The position numbers were made by a program, and so were the translations under genes. A stretch of 62,000 bases of DNA, from the NCBI RefSeq assembly GCF_008831285.2, contig NC_045150.1:1-62000 (forward strand). The letters are read 5' to 3'. The DNA is from Nymphaea colorata. Its lineage: Eukaryota > Streptophyta > Magnoliopsida > Nymphaeales > Nymphaeaceae. Of the stretch, positions 47,641 through 59,279 are shown piece after piece. Within the stretch, counting starts at the first letter, position 1; each line of letters starts with the position of its first letter. The notes below the pieces were generated by a model. The model had not been told where the DNA came from. It ran no database searches and saw only the letters and a program-made list of their open reading frames with translations.

Positions 47641-49075
47641 CTGCTTCTCGCCAACAGATTGTGAGAACATAGCTCATCCTTCGAGTTTTTGAGCTCATCT
47701 CAGGTCTTTCTAGTAATTCCTCTAAATGTCACCTTTCTCTCATTCACGCGGATCCAACCACGGTAATTCTTGCAGAAGCTTGCTTTGGGTGTAAGGCTAT
47801 TGGCCTGCTCATGGACTACTTAGGTCTTCAGATCATGTTGTCGCCTCCTGTGCCCGCTTTCTTCGGATGGAGTGGAGCATAAGCTTGTGGATTCCCTCTA
47901 TTGTTGACACGGAAAACTGTTTCTCTCCAATATTATATTATCCTTGCTAAACATTGTCTTGTGTTTGTCTCCCTTCATGCCTTAGCGGTCTTTTGACCTC
48001 TTGTGGCTGTACTGAGAAGGTTTGATAAAATTATTCATAACTTTATCTAGGATGGTGATTGCTTATTGGATTGCCTTGCACGTTGGGATGTGGTTACCCT
48101 TCCTCGTCATCTTGGGGGTGGCGGGGTTGGTAACCTTAGTTGGGCATGTGAGTCATCTTTGTGTTCTTGGTAGTGGCATGCAACGGAGCATTCCCTTTTC
48201 ACCCTTTTCGTCTGTTTCAAATATGACCTATCATCCTCTAGTGATTGGAATATTTTCATCTCTCACACTTCTCCCTCACACTTTTGGTGTGGCTTGCTTT
48301 CTACCCTTTTCTTTTCCTCTCCCTTGCTGACTTCCCATCGCTCGCCTCCCCATCCTAGCCTCTTTCGCCTTCTAGAGAATTTATTTTTTATTGTTGCTAT
48401 CTGGCCTCCTTTGGTTCTTCCATTGCATCGCTCCCAACCCGGTCCCTTTGGTCCCCTGGCCCCTCTCCTCGTGCCATTGCTTATGCTTGGTTTTTTCTTG
48501 CTACACATCAACACTTTTGACCACCTACAACACCTTCGAATTAGTTTAGCTAACCAATGTCCTCTCTGTCTCGCCGTGACCGAGTCTCGAGTTCACCTTT
48601 TTACCTCATGTCCTTTCTTCTTTAGTGTTATTGTCTTTGCATGACCTTCCTTTGATAGTAACATTCCAGACCTGCTCCATTCACCTTCTTTTCCTCTTTT
48701 GTCCTTCTCCCCACCTATCCTTTTCTTGGGGTCATGTCTAGAGGTTGTGGCTCACATCCTCTTGGTGGCATATTTTGGAGGAAGCAACAACAAGGTCTTT
48801 AGGGGCCCCTTCTCATGTTGAAGTCTATGGGATGCCTTATGCAGGAGGTTGTCCATTTTGCTATTCGGCTACATCGCCATCTTCATCTACTGTGAGTGAC
48901 TCTGCCAGTCCGTCTATCCACTCTCTCTGCACCCCTCTTATTTTGTTTTATTGTGCTTCTAACTTGTATATTTCGTTCTTTCTATTTTGTTGTTGTGGTT
49001 TGTTCTTGTATCTAGGCGACTTCTTGTCCACAAATTTTGTTATACATTCTCATTTTATCGTCCCTCCTCTCTCTC

Positions 49076-49108
<33 letters not shown>

Positions 49109-49135
49109 GTTCTCTCTGTTTCTCTCACTCACTCT

Positions 49136-50160
49136 AGATTAGAAGTATGGGTTTTGAGCATCTTTAATAGTTTTTATAGTCATGTTGGAAGAGGTGTTCT
49201 TTCTTTTTCATTTTTTTCTTTTGCTCCTTGAAAGAATCTACTTTGCAAGTTCTCGGAACCTGATTAGTTTCAATAAAAAACATTTAATTTTCATGACTAC
49301 TGCTTCTGTATGTTCATATTAACCAAATCAGTTTCTTCGCTTTTATAGAAGGAAGGCTGATTTTTTGAGACGTCCATTTCTTTCCCAACTCATGAATTAA
49401 CTCATTTTATTGCGTACCTTTTCTTTTTATTGATATTTTGGTGCCGGAATCCTCTAAGCTCTGCCTTTCCTCAAGTAGACAAGCTTTTTCTCTATCGTCT
49501 GAGGCTTTGACTCCTCTTCGTTTTTTTCTCAAAATGGTACCCTTGTAATGTGGCGCCCATTCTGTAGCATAGCTAGTCCTACAGGTAGGAGATGTGGTGT
49601 GTCTCTTGTTTGATGCCCATGGGTTTGAGAGTTGAGAATCCAGTGTCCTTCTTGTGACACTGGATCTGGAATTCCAATTCCAGACTCTCTCAAACAGGTC
49701 CAAGTTATTGGAATCCAAAGTGTGTGTGTGTGTGTCTCTCTCTCTTTCTCTCTCACTCTCAAGCATCTCCGACCTGAGTGCTGCCGTCCATCTTCTTTCT
49801 TGGCATATTAGGTCTGCTCGATACGAAGTTACAGATGGGATCTGTTCAAGGTATTGATGGAACTTGTATTTGTGCATATGGAAAACGTCTTCTTGCTGTC
49901 CCTACGGAAAACGCCTTCTTGCCGGGCATATTGGGTCTGGAAAACATTATTTGGTTGCTTGTCTTTGTATGTCTTTTTTTTTTGTACGTCTTGTGCTGCT
50001 TCTTAAGTGATTGATGAAATGATTGTGTTAAAATCAGTCTTGGATTTAAGTGTTTTCCTTTTTCTTCTTGAGCTACTTTTCTGCACTTTAGTGCCGTCTT
50101 CTTAAGTGTTTGATGAAATGATTGTGTTAAAATCACCTATTGAATATTTTCCTTTCTCCT
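49136..50160. repeat. LINE B flank with direct repeats and palindromes
   Basis: A stretch of about 58 bases starting at 50001 (cttcttaagtgattgatgaa) recurs at 50098 (cttcttaagtgtttgatgaa) with the same continuation, a spacing of about 97. Phrases such as ttcttgg(c)atatt(a/g)ggtctg recur near 49797 and 49925. No gene is supported; a (TG)n(TC)n tract at 49722-49757 creates false frames. Confidence 0.65.
49640..49684. repeat. Two adjacent perfect inverted repeats
   Basis: ccagtgtc (49640-49647) pairs with gacactgg (49656-49663), and tctggaatt (49665-49673) with aattccaga (49676-49684). Two hairpins one base apart could be a transposon end or chance. Confidence 0.7.
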
Positions 50161-51670
50161 AGTTATATTTGCTAGTGCATTATAGTAGCCACCACAGAGG
50201 TTGTACGTGCAGAGTCGTGGGTGGGGGTTTGGAAAGAGGTAGTTTTAGACCAAAATCTTTTTCACCCTAGTGTTCGATCAGTTTCTTGCTAAAACTCATT
50301 TTGCTATCTCTTACTGAACTAGCCATACCATGTAATATTCCCATTTCAAAAAACAGTTATACTCAAGTCCATTAAAAGGTTGGAGCTTAAGCACATCTTG
50401 ATGCTTGTTATTGGTTAAGAAAAGTATATCGCTGGTTTGCAGTGTGATTTGATTCTTCGAGTTTGTGACTTACGGATAATCGAACGCATGCAATTGAGCT
50501 AGGGATGATCAAACTGTTCTGAAGGCTAACGTCCATTACTACAATCTTGTGTTCTGCAGGCTAACTTCCATTACTATAATCAAACTGTTCTTGAACAAAT
50601 GCTGCCATCAGGGCCTTTTAGGTCTGTAATATGTGTATGTGCCAATGTATTTTTTGTTTTTTTCTTATCATGCTTGGGAACTTGAATATTACTTTTTGGA
50701 GTTGTTATTTGGCTTAATGACTTTCATGATGGTACTTAGAGTGAGAACCTCTAATGTAGGTTCTCAAGTTTTTGAACTTTATCCATCCATAAGGAATACT
50801 TGAAAGCATGAGTTTCAACCAACAAGACAGGCCAGCCAAAAATAGAAGCTGCTCCTGCCACATTTGACATGAGCCCACATCCACTGCCACAAGATCTGAA
50901 ACTAGGTAAACAGCTTCCTTGTAGAACTCTGTCAAGCAGGGCATGACGCTGACTCTTGGTTTATGCATTTAACAAGGTTTGGTAGAATGGGCTGCAAATT
51001 CTAGTATATAAAGTTTCCTTGAAGTGCTTAAAACCTATATAAACTTAATTTTCTCACCCCACCACTATCAAGTCAGTAGGTTCCCACATGATTTTCATGC
51101 ACTTTCATGCTTAGTGCATGACCAATTCATTAAAACATAAGAACGTGTGCTCCCATGGACAATTCAATAAATACTTTGTAAATATTTTGTTCCTCAGTGA
51201 CCTAGGTTTGGTTGCATATTAGGCTAAGACATGCTATAAGTAAGGCATCTACATGGGTATGTAGATCGATTTTTACCATGTGTGCTGGCTGGTGTGTGAA
51301 CGTAAAACATAATGGTACATAATCATGTTCTTCATTTATTAGATCTTGAAACAAGATGTGAACCTAATAAATGCAATCCTGTTCATAGTGCATCCAGATT
51401 TCTTTTCTTTTTATTTTTTTAAGGCCGTACTTGTATTTATTGTGGTACTTCTTCATCGTAAAAAAGCAGTTTTACTCATAGTCACAAATAACGTCTCAGA
51501 GTTTTAAACGGCAAGGTTTTTCTCGGGTATAATACGGCGGTCTCAAAAAATATGGGAAAAAATGGTATTTTTTAAATTAGGAAAAACTAAAAACAGAAAA
51601 AAATAAAACAAGTGAGAAAATGTTAACACAAACATCAAAAGATAAGTAGTTTGCAAAAATAAAAAATAGT
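50161..51670. other. Intergenic, no gene recognised; short tandem duplication
   Basis: At about 50515-50590 the phrase ttctg(a/c)aggctaac(g/t) followed by tccattacta(c/t)aatc occurs twice, about 40 bases apart. Otherwise nothing is supported. Confidence 0.5.
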
Positions 51671-51927
51671 AAAACTGTTTGGCATTAAAAAATGAAAACG
51701 ATGAAAAATGTGAAAAAAATGCATTAAAAACGCTTTTTTTCGTTTTTCATGTTTCTTTAAGTTTAAATGGCATTTTACTTTCTCGCATTTTTTTCGGAAA
51801 TAATGGGTTTTTTTGTAGATATGGTTTTACTCAACTTTTTGGAGGTCTTGGTTTTATTGTCGTTGTATTTGTAAGTTGTAATATGATTTATGATTGTGGC
51901 ATTTTCTTTATTGGCTATGATGTAGAT

Positions 51928-52185
51928 ATGGACTCCTCTAAAACTGTAAAATCAAAAAATTTGAGATGGTTGACTATGCATTATGAATATTTTGTTCAAG
52001 TAATGTTTGAACTGTCTCACACAAAAGGGTGGAAAGTCCAAGGTGGCATCACACATAAAGGATAGAACGATATAGCAAAAAAAATGCAGTCAAAATTTGG
52101 ACCAGAATATCATGTTAAATATTTGAAAGGCCGCTCAAGCATGTGCAAGGACTTGTTAAATTACATGGGAATGTTTTTTTTTAAG
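51928..52185 (+). pseudogene. Myb/SANT-like domain relic, probably PIF/Harbinger-associated
   Basis: The frame reads SSKTVKSKNLRW, then FVQVMFELSHTKGWKVQGG, a stop at 52063-52065, and continues in frame with NDIAKKMQSKFGPEYHVKYL and KGRSSMCKDLL. This is the pattern of the plant Myb/SANT-like domain (W...F...M...K-Wk...F...y....lk.r...l). Such proteins are encoded by PIF/Harbinger transposons and related host genes. The stop and lack of flanking exons indicate a relic. Confidence 0.5.
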
Positions 52186-52639
52186 TAAGTGGCGGCCAAT
52201 TTTTAGTGAGGTGAAGAAAAGAAAGCAAGAAAAAGGGGGGCTAGGGATTTGAATGCGAAACAGCGATTGTGGCAGAGATATTAGCAGAGGCTTGGTGGGG
52301 ATAATGTAACACTTTTTAACTTTCAATTTGTCCTCAAAAGTTTAAATTTCTACACCATTCTACCAATTCTAACTGCTGCTTTGAAAGTTCAAAGAAGCAT
52401 TTCTCGTTCTTAATCATTTTGGTTTGAGAAAATTGTGTATGTCGCAATATTTATCCAATTTAGCTGACTTGCAGTTTGGCACAATCAATCACTTTCAAAG
52501 GCAATGAAGCAAGAGAGAATTCAAGAAACTGAGCATGGTTGCACCGATTTCATTCTTCATCTTCTTCAGGTAATTACTGTGCTGAAGATGTCTTTCTGCC
52601 CAAGATGCGGACGTGGACTTTGTCCTACTGAATTTATGT
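52186..52639. other. Unassigned stretch before LINE C
   Basis: No gene recognised; purine-rich near 52200-52240. Confidence 0.4.
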
Positions 52640-52923
52640 TCGTTCTCATTATTTAAGTCCACATAAGAAAAAAAAATTGCCGCCTTCCACTCATTACGTT
52701 CAAAGATTGAAACACTCAGTTCTTCAATACTATGGCATTTGGCCGGATTGTCAAATGCAGCATCCAAGAGATGGTTGGACATGATGGAGTCAGAGAGGAT
52801 CCCAGCGAAATCAGGGTGGTATGTGATGAATTTTTCAATGATCCGCTTGGAATTGAGGCTGGTTCTGGAGAAATTCTGGAGTGCATGGACGAGGGCCCTA
52901 GTGTGTCTATGGAGGAAAACATA
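52640..52923 (+). mobile_element. LINE C, 5' piece left of the copia insertion
   Basis: The frame near 52736-52930 (RIVKCSIQEMVGHDG, then EIRVVCDEFFNDPLG, EILECMDEGPSVSMEEN) resembles the linker between endonuclease and RT in plant LINEs. Sequence after the copia element resumes with the following RT region (EEMSGVGFSLDPMGPDSF), so the two pieces are one LINE split by insertion. The 5' limit is unclear. Confidence 0.65.
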
Positions 52924-52928
52924 CTATT

Positions 52929-53164
52929 TGTGAAAAAGACATGGAGATAAAGAGAGACATGAGAGAGAGATGGGTGCATCAAAGAGATGATCCTTTTTCC
53001 ATTCAACATTGAGTATTTAAAGGTATACAAATCAAGGGATAGATCCACAAATCATGGATAGAGATGTTACAAATAAATGGTTACAACAGAAAATTTAAAG
53101 ATAATGATAAAAAAGATTATATTTTTTTAAAATCAGATTCTAGATCTTTTCTTCTAATCCGATA
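52929..53164 (-). repeat. Copia 3' LTR
   Basis: 236 bases, similar to 57452-57714 but without the internal block around 57590-57615 that repeats (a)tgtgatagagatgttacag. Read on the element strand the LTR starts TA, not the usual TG, and ends CA. Confidence 0.85.
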
Positions 53165-53219
53165 CTCCCCCTCAAGTTGGCGTGTGCAAATCTGAAACAC
53201 CCAACTTGGCACTTACATT

Positions 53220-54460
53220 TTGAAAGATGTCTCTCCCTAATGGTTTGGTAAAAATATATGCTAGTTGCAAACATGATGATACATGATAAGGTTGGATTAT
53301 TCCTTGCTGAATTTTCTCCCTTACAAAATCACAATCTAGTTCTATGTGCTTCGTTCTTTCATATGAAAAGCCAGATTTGCTGAAATATGCAAAGCTGCTT
53401 GATTGTCACAGTATAAATTGATCGGCTTATCATGACTCCATTCCAAATCATTTAATAAGGTTTTTAACCAAATAACTTCAGAAGTTGCCATAGCCATTGC
53501 TAAGTATTCTGCCTCAGCAAAGAATCGGGTGATAGTAGACTACTTCTTTGATTTCGAAGAGATAGGACTGTTTCCTCAAAGCACAATATGTCCACTAACT
53601 GATTTACGAGTAGTTGGACAACTCGCCCAATTTGAATCACAAAAAACTTACAATTGTTTTTCACTTGATGATGATAAAAATATTTTTTCGCTAATGAAGA
53701 TTTCAAATATTTTAATACTCAAAGTTCCGTCTCGTAGTGTGGTTCCTGGCGATTGCATGAAATGGCTAAGAACCTAAACTGAATACATTATCTCTGGACG
53801 AGTAATAGTTAAATAAATCAAACGTCCAACAAGCCTCATATATTTGGTTGGATCCTTTAGTAGAATACCGTCATTTGGAGTCAATCGTAATTTTTTCTCC
53901 ATTGGAAAATCAATAGGCTTGGCCCTCATTAAGCCTGCATCATTCAAAATATCTAGTATGTATTTTCTTTGACTTAGAAATATTCCTGATGGTGCTCTTG
54001 CAACTTCTATACCAAGAAAATACTTAAGTATTCTCAAGTTTTTACTATGAAATTTGGAATGTGGATATTTCTTAACTGAAACAATTCCTTGTTCATCATT
54101 CCCTGCGATGATAAGACCATTAACATACACAAGAATAACAATACATTGTTGTTCATGTTTCCAAGTAAATAGAGTGTAATCAGCTAATGATTGAATGAAA
54201 CCAATGTCTTTGAATGTCGATAATAGCTTGTAAAACTAGTTGCATGGCGATTGTCTGAGTCCATAAAGAGACTTATGAAGTCGGCTCACTGTATTACTAG
54301 GATACTCCCCCTCGGGAAGAAGCCCTGGTGAAATGGTCATGTATAGTTCTTCATGCAAATCACCATGTATAAATACATTACTAACATCCATTTGATATAA
54401 ATGTGATCCTTGAATTGAAGCAAGGGCAAGGAGAGTTTTCATGGTTGTTAATTTCACAAC
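53220..54460 (-). pseudogene. Copia reverse transcriptase and RNase H, broken
   Basis: Frames at 54457-54236 (QMDVSNVFIHGDL, LYGLRQSP) and 54130-53774 (LKYFLGIEVAR, GRLIYLTITRPEI) give the RT. The catalytic box at 54127-54116 reads YVNG in place of YVDD, which would abolish catalysis. RNase H blocks, including a GYCDSDWA-like and an AEAEYLAM stretch, follow to about 53400 in mixed frames. Confidence 0.75.
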
Positions 54461-55199
54461 TGGGGCAAATGTCCCATGATAATCAAGACCCTCTAGTTGT
54501 GTGTGCCCTTTAGCTACAAGTTTGGCTTTGTAGCGTTTGATACTTCCATCTGATCACCTTTTTATTTTATAAACCAACGACAACCAATTGGATGTTTGTT
54601 CGGAGGCAAAGTAGTGAAAGACACATGCAATATTTTGTTCAAGTGCCCGGATCTCATTAGTCACAGCATTTTACCAATGTTGATACTCAACCGCTTTCAC
54701 ATACGAGCTAGATTCAACATCACTCATGATATAAGTTAAAGATGCATAATTGGATTTAGAAAATTTGTGAATAGGTAGATATTAGTGTATGGGATATCGG
54801 GTACCTGAGGATCGCTTAATTGAAGTAGATTCCTTAGGCGGTGGACTTGCAACCATTACATTGGAGTACACATAATCTTGAAGATAAGATGGTGGATGAC
54901 GAGCACGGTACATCTACATAGAGCAAGTGGGTTAAGTGGAGTTGAATCATGTGATGTAGGTTGATGTTCTGAAATATGGGTGGCTGGTTGGTTTTGAGTA
55001 TTGTTCGTGGAATCGTGAGATTGTGTAGATGATGTAGACGGTATTGGGGAGGACCCTGCAGAAATGCCATTCTCACAAGATGACATATTGCTCACCAAGA
55101 CAATCTTTTAGAGGATGAGGCAAAACAATTTTGTTCAAATCATGTACATGACATTTTTCAGTTAGAAATGGAAAAGGATATCACAAAAAGATATATCTC

Positions 55200-56229
55200 T
55201 ACTTGTAAAAAGTTGTTTGGTATCTAAATCATATATACAATACCTTTTTTATTATGAGGATAACCTACAAAAACACATTTGTGAGCATGTGATGCAAACT
55301 TATGCGTGGGATTTAAATTTTTGGCATAGCACAAACATCCAAAAACATGCAAGTCTTCATAATTGGGTTTTTTATTATAGAGAAGTTCAAATGAAGACTT
55401 GTCATTTAAAAGAGTTGATGACATTCTGTTAATTAAAAAAGTCGCTCTCATAATACGTTCACCCCAAAAATTAACTGGTAGGTTGGCTTGAAACCTAAGT
55501 ACTCCTGCCAGCTCTAGTGGATGACAATGCTTTCTCTTAACACGTTCGTTTTGTTGTGGAGTTCCAACACATGAGGTGTAAATTTAGCATCATTATCGCT
55601 TCGAACACATTTTACATGGGTATTAGATTGAGTAAAACCATGGTACAAAAATGAGTTAAACAAGAAAAAGTTTCAGATTTAAACCTCATCAAAAAAACCC
55701 AAGTAGATTGTGTAAAATCATCTACTATGGTGAGAAAATAATGTGCTCTCATATGTGACATGGTTCACAATGGATCAAGGCAAAAGGTTCACTCGCTCTA
55801 CTAGTACTAGTTGGAAAAGGTAAACAAGTCAACTTAGTTTTATGACAAGCATCACAAGGAAAATCATGCTTGGAAATAGAAACGTTTTCATTTAAAGAAA
55901 AAGTCTCATCAAATGAAGGACATATAAGTCTCATATGCCATATATGAGCAGTCTTATTCTTAGGAGAAGCAAGTAAAGCATGTGAACTAGACGGGAGTAA
56001 AAGATGGTAAAGTCCACCGCTTAAATTATCCATTCTAATCAGCTTCCTCAACAAAGGGTCCTGAAACACACAATAGGTTAAGAAGAAAACAGCAATACAA
56101 TTAGTGATCTTGTAACTTTGGACTGACAACAAATTGTAGTTAAAGTCAAGAATATATAGGACATCAATGAGTTGAATATCGGCTGAAAGATGGACTGTTC
56201 CAATAATGGAGTCTAGTGTAGGTTGATCA
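55200..56229 (-). pseudogene. Copia pre-integrase and integrase region, broken
   Basis: The pre-integrase zinc motif is visible as a HMRL and CDACHKTKLT stretch (about 55930-55840). Farther on, a frame at 55451-55224 has LINRMSSTLL, a FELLYNKKPNYEDLHVFGCL block and a CVFVGYPHNKKG block, which close the integrase core in copia elements. The part between is interrupted by stops. Confidence 0.75.
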
Positions 56230-57400
56230 CACATTGGTGGTCATATTTTTAATATACAAAAGTAAATGAAAATGAGGAGTCATATGGTCTGAGGCTCCAT
56301 TGTCAATAACCCCAAGAAAAATGAGGTGTGAATGATTGTTTACCTGCAAGATTTGCAGCAGTCGTGAAGTATCAACATTCAACCATGATGCCAATTGATT
56401 GACCTGATCTTTGGTAAGTTGAGACAAAACCGCACCAAGCTTAACACTGTTTGCCGACATTCCTCCCTACTACTCCTTTCAGTTTTAGAAGAACCAGACA
56501 TTGAACCTACTGCCTTAGGATGATTTGGAGGATAACCGTGAAGCACATAACAATGAGACTTTATGTGACCGAGCATTCCACAATGATCAGATTTTGGTCA
56601 ATGGCGATTGCGAGTAGTATTAGACAACCTTGCATAATTATTTTTGACAAAAGGAGTAGGAGAAGACTTGGCTGCAAGAGCCATGTTATTGAAGCCAAGA
56701 ATTTTAGGAGTGAGAAGACGTTGAGTCTCCTCTTGAAGCAGGATAGTATATATTTTATTTATAGTAGGCAGGGGGTCTATAGCAAGAATTTGACTATGAA
56801 GAATGCTAAAGCTTTCATTTAACCGCATTAAGAACTGATAGACTTTCTCACAATCTTGACATGAATGAAACTCTTCGAATGCACCACAAGTACATGCAGG
56901 CACAATTGAATAAAATCCAAGTTCATCCCAAAAAGTTTTAATGGTAGTAAAGTAGACTGCCAATGAATTTTGTTCTTGTCGTAAATCAGACATCATCTTC
57001 TTCAATTGATAAATACGAGTAGCGATACCTTGAGAGAATCGGTCATGAAGATCGATCCAAACCTCATGGGCTTTGTTGGCATAGATGACGTTGTTCATAA
57101 TTTTCTTGGATAATGAATTAAAAAGCCATGAGTGGACCAAGTCATTACAGCAAACCCAAGACTTATAATCTGAACTTGTGTTTGCTGGTTTTGGAATAAA
57201 GCCATCAACAAATCCAAACTTGTTCTGGAACTAAGGTCCATCTTCATGGCCCGTTGCCAAGTAGAATTGTTGTCTCCAACAAGTGGGTTGGTCACAAGAA
57301 TGGCACCTGGCTTATCTATAGAGAATGGAGACTGATTCTAATCACAAAAAGCATCAGCCTGATCAACACGAGGAATAGAAGAATTCTTGGTGGCCATATG
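56230..57400 (-). pseudogene. Copia gag, zinc knuckle and protease start, broken
   Basis: A minus-strand frame at 57140-56598 carries the gag core (EVWIDLHDRFSQ, then QLKKMMSDLRQ and an EELGFY-like hinge, CACGA and QFLMRLNESF). A zinc-knuckle remnant (GHIKSHCY) follows near 56575. The protease active site near 56304 reads DNGAS, with Asn where the family has Ser or Thr. Several frame breaks separate the parts. Confidence 0.75.
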
Positions 57401-57451
57401 ACAAGCTATTGTGGGTAATATCTCTTTGTCTCAAAGATGCTCTCATATCAT

Positions 57452-57714
57452 ATGAAAGAGATGTGAGAGGTAAAGAGAGACACGAGAGAGAGATGGATGC
57501 ATCAAAGAGATGATCCTTCTTCCATTCAACGTTAGTATTTAAAGGTACACAAATCAAGGGATAAATCCACAAATCATGGGATAGGGATGTTACAGAAAAT
57601 CATGTGATAGAGATGTTACAGATAAATGGTTACAACAGAAAATTTAAAGATAATAGTAAAAAAGATTATCTTTCCTTAAAAATCAGATTCTAGATGTTTC
57701 CTTCTAATCCGATA
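57452..57714 (-). repeat. Copia 5' LTR
   Basis: About 263 bases. It differs from the 3' LTR by scattered substitutions and a short internal duplication (atagggatgttacagaaa and atagagatgttacagata). Its outer part is also present at 1-122. Confidence 0.85.
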
Positions 57715-57719
57715 CTATT

Positions 57720-58919
57720 ATTGAGGTCGGTCCCATCGAGGAGATGAGTGGTGTTGGTTTTTCGTTGGACCCTATGGGGCCGGATAGTTTCCATACGTCT
57801 TTTTACCAGCACCAATGTGAACAAATTGGGGAAAGCCTAAATAAAGTGGCAAACTCTTTCCTTCGGCCAGGTAAGATGGTGAAAATGGTGAATCAGTCTC
57901 AGATTGTGCTGATTCTGAAAAAGGAGGGAGTAGGATTCAAGATTACAAGCCAATAGCGCTATGTAACTTGCTCTATAAATTTTTATCAAAACTCCTAGCA
58001 GGTCAAATGAAAGGCATCCTAGCACGATAATCTGCCCTGATCAACCAGTGTTTCTCCCAGGGCGCTGTTTAGGTGATAATGTCATTCTTGCACATGAGTT
58101 CTAAATTCCTTCGACCGGAGCACGGCACATTGTTGCTTGAAAATCGATTTGGCTAAGGCCTATGAAAGGGTGGATTGGAAATTCTTCACTGCAGCTTTGA
58201 GAGGGCTTGGGTTCAATGATGTTTGGACTAGCGGTGCAGCTACATGTTTTTCTACGACATCGGCATGTGTCATGATTAATGGCGGGGCTGGAGAATATTT
58301 CGACTTGGAAGTGAGGGCTCAAACAAGGGGATCTCATCTTTCCTTACCTGTTTATTGTGGCTTTGGAAGTCCTTACCTGACACGTTCAACTGAAAATCTC
58401 GAGCAGAAGGTTCACAACCCCCTCTCTTGTGGGACTCGGCATGTGCCCTCCACTATTGTTGTACGCCGATGATATTTTCATTTTTTTAAAACTAAAGGCG
58501 AAATTGTTGGGGGAAATTCAACCGTTGCTGGAGCTTTTGGAGATGATTGCTGGGCTTGTAGTGAGCAAGGATAAATAGATCATCTTTTTCTTCAACTCTA
58601 GCAATGGAGGAAGGCCAGTGAATCATATTTTGGCTGGCTAGAGTGTCTCCACTCTGCCCTCTTGGTACCTGGGCCTACCTCTTATCACAGGTAATCTGAT
58701 GCTTCCTCTATGCGACCAGCTTTTGTCTAAAGTGAGGCGTTGGCTTGCTCATTGGAAAGTAAATATGCTTTCCTTTGGTGGGCTATGTTTACTTATACAT
58801 GTGATTAACCAAACTATAGAATTTTGGAGTAGCACTTTCTTGCTTCCGATTGTGGTGATTCGAAGAACCTGAATGCTCGTGACGACCGCAACAGTCACAG
58901 GGCTGTGCAATGGCCCTGG
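57720..58919 (+). mobile_element. LINE C, 3' piece with reverse transcriptase, right copy
   Basis: Continues the LINE beyond the copia insertion. RT blocks: DPMGPDSFHTSFYQHQ (near 57772), LILKKEGV, KIDLAKAYERVDWKFF (58137 on) and YADD at 58462-58473. The frame 58137-58472 stays open for 111 codons where the left copy (545-870) is split by missing bases. Still broken elsewhere. Confidence 0.8.
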
Positions 58920-59279
58920 TCCGATTTTAATAAAAAATAAATAAAATATTTATATTTAATATTAAATATCATATTTATAATAAATATATAAAAATATATA
59001 TTAAATATAATTTTATCATATATATCGAGTCCGGCTCGAGCCCAGCCTGACCTGAGTACCCTGAAATCTCTTTGGGTACCTTGCTAGATGGCCACCTTTG
59101 GCAATGGACAGTGATGAGACATGGAGAAGATGAACAGCCGTGAGAAGAAGACTAGAGGAGGAGGGCAATTGTTGCCGACAACAAAGGTGGCCATCACGAA
59201 AATGGAAGAAAGTTGAGTATGAGCAGGAAATGATAGAAAGATGTCCGCTAGCTGTCATGGCCAGCAGAGGCCATTAGGC
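58920..59279. other. AT-rich tract and unassigned segment, right copy
   Basis: Matches 1330-1680. It holds the same unrecognised frames. Nothing functional is supported. Confidence 0.5.

Larger units (their letters stand above)
44051..49135 (+). mobile_element. LINE B, same family as LINE A, opposite orientation
   Basis: About 5.1 kb. It begins at cttgtgtttttgcc, matching the reverse complement of LINE A's 5' end near 6672. It runs through an ORF1-like region (44120-45590), endonuclease (45601-46300), RT (46900-47640), the zinc-binding block (48519-48625) and a 3' end at (TC)n(TA)n near 49070-49110. Its RT keeps YADD at 47613-47624, where LINE A has YDDD. Many frameshifts interrupt it. Confidence 0.85.
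52929..57714 (-). mobile_element. Complete but degenerate Ty1/copia retrotransposon inserted in LINE C
   Basis: 4.8 kb on the minus strand with two LTRs (57714-57452 and 53164-52929), flanked by the 5-bp direct repeat ctatt at 52924-52928 and 57715-57719. Next to the inner end of the 5' LTR is a worn initiator-Met tRNA primer-binding site (near 57440). A polypurine tract, ccccctcaagttgg on the + strand, adjoins the 3' LTR at 53166. Domain order gag, protease, integrase, RT, RNase H is that of copia. Stops and frameshifts are scattered throughout, so it is inactive. Confidence 0.88.

Noticed and set aside
51679-52065. 128-codon + strand frame as a new gene
   Set aside because: The first half is T-rich, low-complexity sequence. 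Only the last part, continuing past the stop, resembles a known domain, so it is listed as a relic.
52495-52782. 95-codon minus-strand frame
   Set aside because: It lies antisense to the LINE C linker region and has no recognisable domain.
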